From contig NZ_JAPVLU010000029.1 in assembly GCF_027158205.1 (NCBI RefSeq), positions 58,046-122,045 of the forward strand: DNA of 64,000 nucleotides, read 5' to 3'. Position 1 is the stretch's first letter; every line of letters begins with the position of its first letter. A program made the position numbers and the translations under genes. The notes below the pieces were generated by a model. The model made no database searches. It had not been told where the DNA came from and worked only from the letters and a program-made list of their open reading frames with translations. Origin of the DNA: Streptomyces sp. H39-S7 (lineage in GTDB: Bacteria; Actinomycetota; Actinomycetes; Streptomycetales; Streptomycetaceae). Below are positions 57,655 through 64,000 of the stretch, in pieces.

Positions 57655-60219
57655 CTAGTCGGAGGCGATCGCGTTGAGCACGTTCATCCGGCCCGCCCGG
57701 AAGGCGGGGACCAGCGCGGCGATGAGACCGACGAAGGCCGACCCGATGAAGACGTAGATGATCGTGGGCCACGGAATATCCAGGACATCCAGCCCCTCCA
57801 GGGCAAGAAGCTTCTGGGCGGTGATGCCCCAGCCCATGCCCAGGCCGAGGCCGACCAGCGCGCCGAAGAGGGCGATGATCACGGACTCCAGGCGGACCAT
57901 CCTGCGCAGCTGGCGCCGCGACATTCCGATCGCCCGCATGAGGCCGATCTCACGGGTGCGCTCGACAACGGAGAGGGCGAGAGTGTTCACCACGCCCAGG
58001 ATCGCGACGATGATCGCCAGGGCGAGCATGGCGTAGATGACGTAGAGGAACTGGTTGACCGACTTCTTGATCTGCTCCTTGAAGTCGGACTGGTCCCGGA
58101 CGGTGAGCTGCGGGTAGCCCTTGACCGCTTCCTTGAGAGAGGCGGCTGCCTCCGCGGCCTGGCCGTCGGTGGCCTTGGCGAACATGATCTCGTTGAGCGG
58201 GAACTTGTCGGCAGGCAGGTACTGCTTCGCCGTGGCGATGTTCATGTACATCGCACCGTGGTCGATGGTGGTGTCGTCCGACGTGATCACGTTGACCTTG
58301 AGCTTGGCGGTCTGGCCGCCGATGAACGCCACCGCCAACTCGCTGCCGACCTTGATGCCGTGATCCTTGGCGAAGCCTTCGTTGACCGACATGGCGTTGT
58401 CGTCGTAGGCGGACGCCAGCTTGCCGTCGACCGTCTTGACGTCCAGGTCTTCCGCGTAGGTGGGGCTGGCGGCCGACAACTGGGTAGTGGAGGACTTGCC
58501 GTCGGGGGTGGTCAGCTTGGCGTTGACACCTGTGTAGTCGGTGATGTGCTCCAGGTGACCGGCCGAGTGGATGGCCTTGGCCAGTGCGGGACTGATCGGC
58601 TGGCCGCCGTCCGCCTGAAGGATGAAGTCCGCCCCCACCGACTTGTCGAGTTGGGAGGTCGCGGAGGAGACCGCCGACGAGCCCACCACCGAAAGGCCGG
58701 CGACGAGCGCGAGACCGATCATGAGAGCCGAGGCGGTGGCCCCCGTACGGCGCGGGTTGCGCAGTGCGTTGCGCTCCGCGAGTCGGCCGATGGGGCCGAA
58801 GAACCGCAAGGTGACCGCGCTGAGGCCGCGGACGATGACACCGGCGAGCAGCGGGCCGATGACCACGAACCCGAGCAGGGTGAGAACTACACCGATCCCG
58901 AGGATTCCGGAGCCCTCGGACGCCTTCGACGCGTTGGCCGAAGCGACCAGGGCTGCCGCGCCCGCAACGGTCATCAGCACGCCGATGGCGGCGCGGATCT
59001 TGCCCGCCCTGCCGTCCGCCGGGGTGCCGGCGTCGCGCATGGCGGCCATCGGGGAGATCTTGCCGGCCCGCCAGGCGGGCACCAGAGCGGACAGCAAGGT
59101 GACGATGACGCCGATCGCGAGGCCGATGACCGGGGTGGCGGCCTTGATGGTCAGCTCGGAGGTGTTCAGGTGCATCCCCAGCAGGCCCATGGCCTTCATG
59201 AGCAGGATCGCGAGACCGAGTCCGGCGCCGATGCCGAGTACCGAACCGACGACCCCGAGCAGGAGCGCCTCGAAGAGCACCGACTGGTTGATCTGCTTAC
59301 GGCTGGAACCGATGGCCCGCATCAGGCCGATCTCGCGGGTGCGCTGGGCCACCAGCATCGAGAAGGTGTTCACAATGAGGAAGATCCCGCCGAGCACCGA
59401 GACCAGCGCGAACGCGAGCATCATGTATTTCATCGGGTTCAGGAACCCGCTGATTTCGTCCTTGCCCTCGGCCTTGGACTCGTCGGCCGTCTGGATCTTG
59501 TAACTGGTGCCGACAGCGGCGATGACGTCCTTCTTCAGCGTCTCGTCGCTGACGCCGTCGGCGGCGGTCAGGCCGAAGCCGGTGTACGCGTCCGAGGTGC
59601 CGAGCAGTTTGGCCTGCGCGGTGGCGGTGTCCAGATAGACGATCGCCGCACCAGGGTTGGTGGTCTTGAAGGTGACGATGCCGACGATCTGGATGGCGAA
59701 GTCACCCGGGGTGGCAATGACGCGGAGCGAGTCACCGATCTTCACGTGCTTCTTGTCGGCGGTGTCGGCGTCGATCATCGCTTCGGTGGGACCACGCGGG
59801 GCGTGGCCCGACGTGAGCTCGACCGACTTCTTCTCACTGTCGTCCCAGTTGATGGCAATGGTGGGAGCGCCGGACTTAGGACCGACGCTCTCGTTCTTGC
59901 TGTTGGCGACGGTGATCTTCTCGCTGGTGACCTGGACGTCGACCTTCTCGACCCCGGCAGTCTGCTGCAGCTTCGCCAGCAGCGCGGCCGGCACGGTCTC
60001 CGGCTTGCCGGTGTCCTGCGCGTCGTCAACCTTCTTCGCGCTGACCGAGACGTCCGACGCCGTGGAGGCGAAGAGCTTGTCGAAGGTCGCGGTCATGGTG
60101 TCGGTGAAGACGAGCGTGCCGCAGACGAACGCCACCGACAGGAGCACGGCGACGGCGCTGAGCACCATGCGGCCCTTGTGCGCGACGAAGTTGCGCATCG
60201 ATGTCCTGAAGACGGTCAC
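57655..60219 (-). CDS. ABC exporter permease with two FtsX/MacB modules
   Basis: An 854-residue protein from ATG 60219 (MTVFRTSMRNFVAHKGRMVLSAVAVLLSVAF), which overlaps the ATPase stop by 4 nt (ATGA). Layout is as in the 31-34 kb permease: TM1, an extracytoplasmic MacB domain (about 40-260), three TM helices (about 270-400), then a second module (about 470-854) with LAERNALRNPRRTGATASALMIGLALVAGLSVVG and ending in LVPAFRAGRMNVLNAIASD. It is co-translated with its ATPase. It probably exports or mechanically acts on a substrate outside the membrane; substrate unknown. Confidence 0.92.
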   Translation of the reverse strand: MTVFRTSMRNFVAHKGRMVLSAVAVLLSVAFVCGTLVFTDTMTATFDKLFASTASDVSVSAKKVDDAQDTGKPETVPAALLAKLQQTAGVEKVDVQVTSEKITVANSKNESVGPKSGAPTIAINWDDSEKKSVELTSGHAPRGPTEAMIDADTADKKHVKIGDSLRVIATPGDFAIQIVGIVTFKTTNPGAAIVYLDTATAQAKLLGTSDAYTGFGLTAADGVSDETLKKDVIAAVGTSYKIQTADESKAEGKDEISGFLNPMKYMMLAFALVSVLGGIFLIVNTFSMLVAQRTREIGLMRAIGSSRKQINQSVLFEALLLGVVGSVLGIGAGLGLAILLMKAMGLLGMHLNTSELTIKAATPVIGLAIGVIVTLLSALVPAWRAGKISPMAAMRDAGTPADGRAGKIRAAIGVLMTVAGAAALVASANASKASEGSGILGIGVVLTLLGFVVIGPLLAGVIVRGLSAVTLRFFGPIGRLAERNALRNPRRTGATASALMIGLALVAGLSVVGSSAVSSATSQLDKSVGADFILQADGGQPISPALAKAIHSAGHLEHITDYTGVNAKLTTPDGKSSTTQLSAASPTYAEDLDVKTVDGKLASAYDDNAMSVNEGFAKDHGIKVGSELAVAFIGGQTAKLKVNVITSDDTTIDHGAMYMNIATAKQYLPADKFPLNEIMFAKATDGQAAEAAASLKEAVKGYPQLTVRDQSDFKEQIKKSVNQFLYVIYAMLALAIIVAILGVVNTLALSVVERTREIGLMRAIGMSRRQLRRMVRLESVIIALFGALVGLGLGMGWGITAQKLLALEGLDVLDIPWPTIIYVFIGSAFVGLIAALVPAFRAGRMNVLNAIASD

Positions 60220-61007
60220 GACACCCTCCCACGGGCGTCGAAGGACTTCATGCGCTCGAGGACGGAGTCGGCCGTCGGGTTCGCCATGTCGTCGACGATG
60301 CGGCCGTCGGCCAGGTAGATGACGCGGTCCGCGTAGGAGGCGGCGACCGGGTCGTGGGTCACGATGACGATCGTCTGGCCGAGCTCGTCGACCGAGCGGC
60401 GCAGGAAGCCCAGCACCTCGGCGCCGGCGCGCGAGTCCAGGTTTCCGGTCGGCTCGTCACCGAAGATGATCTCGGGGCGGGCGGCGAGGGCGCGGGCGAC
60501 CGCGACGCGCTGCTGCTGGCCACCGGAGAGCTGGTTCGGGCGGTGCTTGAGGCGGCCGGCCAGGCCGACGGTCTCGATGACGCGGTTCAGCCACTCGCGG
60601 TCGGGCTTGCGGCCCGCGATGTCCATCGGCAGCGTGATGTTCTCGAGCGCGTTGAGCGTCGGGAGCAGGTTGAACGCCTGGAATATGAAGCCGATCTGGT
60701 CCCGGCGGAGCTGGGTGAGCTTCTTGTCCTTCAGCTTGGTGATCTCGGTGTCACCGACCCAGATCTGGCCGCTGGTGACCGTGTCGAGACCGGCCAGGCA
60801 GTGCATCAGGGTGGACTTGCCGGAACCCGACGGGCCCATGATCGCAGTGAAACCGCTGCGGGCGATGTCGACGTCGACCGCGTCCAGCGCGACCACCCGA
60901 GTGTCCTCGGTGGTGCCGTAGGACTTGGTGACCTGCCGTGCACGGGCGGCAACAGCCGAACGCTCTCCGCTGCCCCCGGACTTGGGAATCGTTACAGCCG
61001 TTGTCAC
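60216..61007 (-). CDS. ABC exporter ATP-binding protein (MacB/LolD type)
   Basis: A 263-residue ATPase from ATG 61007 (MTTAVTIPKSGGSGERSAVAARARQVTKSYGTTEDTR). Walker A is GPSGSGKST, the signature is LSGGQQQRVAVARAL, Walker B is IIFGDEPTGNLDS and the H-loop is VIVTHD. It is a paralogue of the ATPase at 30927-31697. It is first in its operon, followed by the permease with a 4-nt overlap. The region upstream (61008-61451) holds several inverted repeats, so transcription is probably regulated. Confidence 0.95.
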   Translation of the reverse strand: MTTAVTIPKSGGSGERSAVAARARQVTKSYGTTEDTRVVALDAVDVDIARSGFTAIMGPSGSGKSTLMHCLAGLDTVTSGQIWVGDTEITKLKDKKLTQLRRDQIGFIFQAFNLLPTLNALENITLPMDIAGRKPDREWLNRVIETVGLAGRLKHRPNQLSGGQQQRVAVARALAARPEIIFGDEPTGNLDSRAGAEVLGFLRRSVDELGQTIVIVTHDPVAASYADRVIYLADGRIVDDMANPTADSVLERMKSFDARGRVS

Positions 61008-61451
61008 TGCTATCTCCTGAAATCTTGAGGATTCGTCGGGATCCTGCGGAACCTGGTGGCCCCTGTCCCGCGTTATCAGAATGCTGGTCGGCCTGGGGTC
61101 GCGGCGATGGGGCAGGTCTCCGTCTTGCCGGTGGGGTTAGCCCCACCACGTCCCACTGATGACCTTAGGGAGCCCCCGGCCCCCGAACGTCCTCCGCCAG
61201 TACGAACATCGAGTAGGCGAAAGTACGTACTGACCCCTAAGGGTCGGCGGCTTCACGCCGCCCGCGGCCTCGGGGTCGAGGGCGCGCCGAAGCGTCGCAC
61301 GAGGCGTGAGGGGCCTGCCCCACCTGCGGCGATGCGATGGATTGCGGCTGCCGAGACCCGGGTTCCGCGGGGACTGGTGCGGTGTACACACATCGCCGGG
61401 CAACGCCCGGCGGGAGCGGGCCCCTCGGCCCGCTCCGCGACTGCTCCGCGG
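61008..61451. other. Upstream region of the second ABC exporter operon
   Basis: A 444-bp gap between the ABC operon start and the end of the DivIVA-like gene. It holds nested inverted repeats (see 61161-61245). The right half (61260-61451) appears to be the 3' flank of the DivIVA-like gene and holds no clear gene; short open frames there lack ribosome sites. Confidence 0.5.
61161..61245. promoter_or_regulatory. Inverted repeats upstream of ABC operon (candidate operators)
   Basis: An outer pair GACCTTAGGG (61161-61170) and CCCTAAGGGTC (61235-61245), and inside them CAGTACG (61198-61204) with CGTACTG (61226-61232), the latter overlapping the perfect palindrome AGTACGTACT (61222-61231). They lie 155-240 bp before the ATPase start. 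The nested layout is suggestive of a regulator binding site and a looped promoter; no regulator is adjacent. Confidence 0.5.
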
Positions 61452-62375
61452 CTACTCCGGGGTCTGGCCCGGCTCCGGGACCGTCGGGTCCTCATCGGGG
61501 AGGGGACGGCCGGTGAGGGCCGCGAGGCTGCTGCGGACATGGGCGAGGTGCGCGCGGATCTCCTCGCCGTGCTCCTCGTGCTCGCGCAGTTCCCGCTCGC
61601 TCTCGCGCCGGATGCGCTCGTCCCGCATCCGGGCCTCGGCGAGCAGGGCGGCCGCCCGGGCCTCGGCGTCCTCCTGCCCGTGCCGCGCGAACTCCTCGGC
61701 CTCCGCGTGCGCCGTCCGCGCTTCCTCGAGCTGCTGCTCGGCGTAGCCGATGAGCTCGCCGGTCCGGCTGTCGACGCCGGCCTCGCGCTCGGCCATCTCG
61801 TGCCCGAAGGCGTCCAGCCGCTCGCGCCGGCCCTTGTCGGCCTCGGCGAGGGTGCGCGCGGTGTCCTGCCGGGCCCCCTCCAGAGCCTGCTCGGCCTCCC
61901 CGCGCACCTGACCGGCCTCGGTCTGCGCCTCGGTGAGGATCTCGCCGGCGCGACCCCGTGCCGCGTCGAGGACCCGGTTGGCCTGGTCCTCCGCGATGGC
62001 GCGCCGCTCGGCGGCCGCCGCCCTGGCCTCGTCCTGGAGGGCGCGGCGGGCGGTCTCCGCGGCGTCGCGGGCGTACTGGATCTCGTTCTCGGCGCGTTCC
62101 CTGACCGCCGCGGCCTCGTCCTGGACCAGGCGCAGCAGTTCCCGCGCGCCCTCGCCGAGCGTCTCGTACGTCGCCGGTCCCAGCGCGTCGACGTGCTCCC
62201 GCAGCGCCTTGGCCTCGGTGTCCATCTCGTTCGCGAGAACGGTGAGCCGGGCGGCCCGCTCCCAGGCCGCGTCGCGGTCCTCGGACAGTTCCTCGAGGAA
62301 GCGTTCGACCTGTTCCACCCGGTAGCCGCGCCCGCGAACGGTTTCGAAGCCGTGAGGTGTTGCCGTGCTGCTCAT
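61452..62375 (-). CDS. DivIVA-like coiled-coil protein (annotated cellulose-binding protein)
   Basis: A 307-residue protein; ATG 62375 (MSSTATPHGFETVRGRGYRVEQVERFLEELSEDRDAAWERA) is chosen as the DivIVA-like N-terminus. The rest (about 40-285) is an almost unbroken coiled coil rich in Ala, Glu and Arg with heptads (e.g. AENEIQYARDAAETARRALQDEARAAAAERRAIAEDQ), then a short acidic/Pro tail. In Streptomyces such proteins (also labelled cellulose-binding) include polarisome components related to Scy and FilP. Its role is likely structural, near hyphal tips. Assignment to a specific filament protein was not possible. Confidence 0.78.
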   Translation of the reverse strand: MSSTATPHGFETVRGRGYRVEQVERFLEELSEDRDAAWERAARLTVLANEMDTEAKALREHVDALGPATYETLGEGARELLRLVQDEAAAVRERAENEIQYARDAAETARRALQDEARAAAAERRAIAEDQANRVLDAARGRAGEILTEAQTEAGQVRGEAEQALEGARQDTARTLAEADKGRRERLDAFGHEMAEREAGVDSRTGELIGYAEQQLEEARTAHAEAEEFARHGQEDAEARAAALLAEARMRDERIRRESERELREHEEHGEEIRAHLAHVRSSLAALTGRPLPDEDPTVPEPGQTPE

Positions 62376-62557
62376 GCGCTGCCCCTCGCCGTCCTTCCGA
62401 ACCGTACTCTCTGCTTCATTTTCGTCGTTATGTCCGAATTGTGTATACCGCGACACTCCGACATACCCCTACCCAACCCATCGCCGGTACATAGCGCGGC
62501 GGGGGGCGGCGGGACCCGCCCCGGGGCCGCCGGGGAATCAGGACACTGCGGGGAGCG

Positions 62558-63949
62558 TCAGAGGAGGCCGTCCCACATCTGCTCGATCAGCACGGCCCAC
62601 CAGTTGTCCGGCGAGGCGATGGCGGCCGGGTCCTGCGCCGCCAGCTGCGCCTGGAAGTCGACCGTCCAGCGGCCGGCCTGGTCGGGGGTGAGCCCGATCC
62701 GCAGCCGCCACATCCGCCCGAGCAGGGCGAGGCAGCGGGCGAACTCCGGCAGGCTGGAGTTCACGAACTGCGGTGGCACCGGCTGACCGCCGGGACCCGC
62801 TTCGAGCGGTACGGCGACGATGTGCGCCGTCCCGTACTGCACGCACAACTGGCGCCCGAAGTCGTTGCCCATGACCAGGTACGAGCCCGCGTCCGAGGCC
62901 GGCTGCACCCCGCGCTCCTGCGCCAGTTCGGCGAGCGTGGGCACCGGGCGGCCCGGCTGGGCCTGCGCCCAGAAGAACGGCCCGAAGTCGACCGGCAGCC
63001 CGGCCCACATCAGGGTCTGCGCGACGATGTCCGGCACCCCCTGGCGGGAGACCGCCCGCTGGTCGAACCGGAACAGGCCCTGCGGCCCGAACGCCTGCGC
63101 CAGCTCGTGCCCGATCCCTTCGAGCGGGATCGGCGGTACCCGCTGGACCTGGTTCGGGTCCGGCATCGGCACCCGCTGGGGCTGCGGACGCGCCGGCGCC
63201 GCCGCGACCTGGTGCAGCTCGCCCTGGTGCGTCAGCAGGTGCTGGACGCCCTGCTGGCGCGAGGCGTGCTCGCGGCCGTACGGGGCCGTGTGGCTGATCC
63301 GCACCTGGGGCCAGGTCTCACGGATCATCCGGGCGCAGTAGCCGCCCGGCAGATCGCACGCCTCCAGCTCCGTGTGCAGCTCCAGCACCTGCTGCGGCGG
63401 CACGTTGAGCGCCCGCAGCTCGTGCAGGATCTGCCACTCCGGGTGCGGAGTGCCCGGCGCCGAGCGCCGGATGAGCTGCTGCTGCGAACCGTCGTGCGCG
63501 CGGTAGCTCAGTACGGCCATGTAGCCGGGGCCGACGGTCGGCACACCGGCCGGCGGCTGCGGGTACCCGTAACCGCCGGGGGGCGGCGGCGCCGCTCCTC
63601 CGGGCGGAGGCGGCGGCATGCCGGGGCCGCCGACGCCGGGTCCTGCCAGCATCGTCGCGGCGTAGTGGGCACCGCCGGCGGGGCCGCCGGGACCCGGCGG
63701 GGGCGGCGGAGTGCCGCGACCGCCGCCGATCGCGCCGGGCGGGGGCGGCGGACCACCCTGGCCGCCACCGATCGCCCCGGGGGGCGGCGGCGGACCGCCA
63801 GGACCGCCCGGACCGCCGACGCCGGGTCCTGCCAGCATCGTCGCCGCGTAGTTCACACCGCCCGAGGAGCCGGAGGCCGGAGGCGCGGGAGGCGCGCCGC
63901 GACCGCCGCCGATCGCGCCGGGCGGGGGCGGCGGGGTGTCGTTCGGCAC
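62558..63949 (-). CDS. Pro/Gly-rich, deaminase-like plus SUKH-4 domain protein
   Basis: A 463-residue protein. GTG 63949 (VPNDTPPPPPGAIGG) has GGAGGAG about 10 nt upstream; the in-frame GTG at 63979 lacks a site. N-terminal low-complexity region (1-about 155) has PPPPPGAIGGG repeats and a duplicated YAATMLAGPGVGGPG. A deaminase-like region (about 160-250) has HPEWQILHEL and ACDLPGGYC, a His/Glu and Cys pair spaced like those of polymorphic-toxin nucleic-acid deaminases. A C-terminal SUKH-4-like immunity fold (about 280-463) ends FQAQLAAQDPAAIASPDNWWAVLIEQMWDGLL. I recall close homologues in many streptomycetes annotated SUKH-4 family. Confidence 0.72.
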   Translation of the reverse strand: MPNDTPPPPPGAIGGGRGAPPAPPASGSSGGVNYAATMLAGPGVGGPGGPGGPPPPPGAIGGGQGGPPPPPGAIGGGRGTPPPPPGPGGPAGGAHYAATMLAGPGVGGPGMPPPPPGGAAPPPPGGYGYPQPPAGVPTVGPGYMAVLSYRAHDGSQQQLIRRSAPGTPHPEWQILHELRALNVPPQQVLELHTELEACDLPGGYCARMIRETWPQVRISHTAPYGREHASRQQGVQHLLTHQGELHQVAAAPARPQPQRVPMPDPNQVQRVPPIPLEGIGHELAQAFGPQGLFRFDQRAVSRQGVPDIVAQTLMWAGLPVDFGPFFWAQAQPGRPVPTLAELAQERGVQPASDAGSYLVMGNDFGRQLCVQYGTAHIVAVPLEAGPGGQPVPPQFVNSSLPEFARCLALLGRMWRLRIGLTPDQAGRWTVDFQAQLAAQDPAAIASPDNWWAVLIEQMWDGLL

Positions 63950-64000
63950 CGCTCCGTACTCCTCCTGTCTCGTATACACAGCTGACGCTGCCGACGATTA

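Overview
The window is about 71-73% GC chromosomal DNA whose genes have the wobble bias and frequent GTG starts of Streptomyces. Three things place it in that genus. A minus-strand tRNA-Leu with a UAA anticodon at 30433-30514 matches bldA, the developmental tRNA. The partner-switching sigma locus arsI/prsI/sigI is present. The gene order matches, from memory, the S. coelicolor block that runs from a two-component pair and a peptide transporter through sigI, hut, cbs, bldA, ndh, eno, rpfA, a P450, mfd and an ABC transporter. I could not check this by alignment.

Layout. (1) 1-3.5 kb: a two-component system and a POT-family peptide transporter. (2) 3.5-9.45 kb: five co-oriented genes for secreted or wall-bound proteins: an LPQTG protein, a WxL-like protein, a DUF916 (WxL-interacting) membrane protein, a neocarzinostatin-fold membrane protein and an LAQTG protein with a GGTTS repeat. 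They look like an actinobacterial version of the WxL/DUF916/LPxTG surface complexes known in Firmicutes, and are the most novel-looking system here. (3) 9.8-12 kb: prsI, arsI and the divergent sigI. (4) 12-20 kb: the histidine-degradation genes hutU, an M20 hydrolase, hutF and hutI, then a PLP decarboxylase and an RpiR regulator, with candidate operators. (5) 20-30.3 kb: a MatB-like acyl-CoA synthetase, small membrane and lipoprotein genes, cystathionine beta-synthase, an SGNH hydrolase, a thiolase followed by a 101-bp tandem duplication, and a Bax inhibitor-1 family protein.

(6) 30.4-37.4 kb: bldA, a MacB/FtsX-type ABC exporter, cyclopropane fatty-acid synthase and type II NADH dehydrogenase with Rex-like operators. 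(7) 37.7-43.6 kb: ppx, a DUF501 gene, divIC and eno, then two resuscitation-promoting-factor-like wall hydrolases. The first of these (rpfA) has a c-di-AMP (ydaO) riboswitch leader. (8) 43.7-50.6 kb: a P450, endonuclease V, MazG, a SurA-like lipoprotein, an HNH nuclease lipoprotein, and a Ser/Thr kinase with a coupled membrane protein. (9) 50.9-53.8 kb: a DUF2079 protein convergent with a GtrA/GtrB-type flippase and glycosyltransferase pair. (10) 53.9-64 kb: mfd, a second ABC exporter paralogous to the one at 31-34 kb, a DivIVA-like coiled-coil protein and a deaminase-like/SUKH-4 protein.

Most functions are core housekeeping plus developmental and cell-envelope control. Intergenic structure is rich: many perfect hairpin terminators, several short palindromic elements of one apparent family, and small tandem duplications at gene 3' ends. 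No rRNA, CRISPR array, prophage or transposase was seen.
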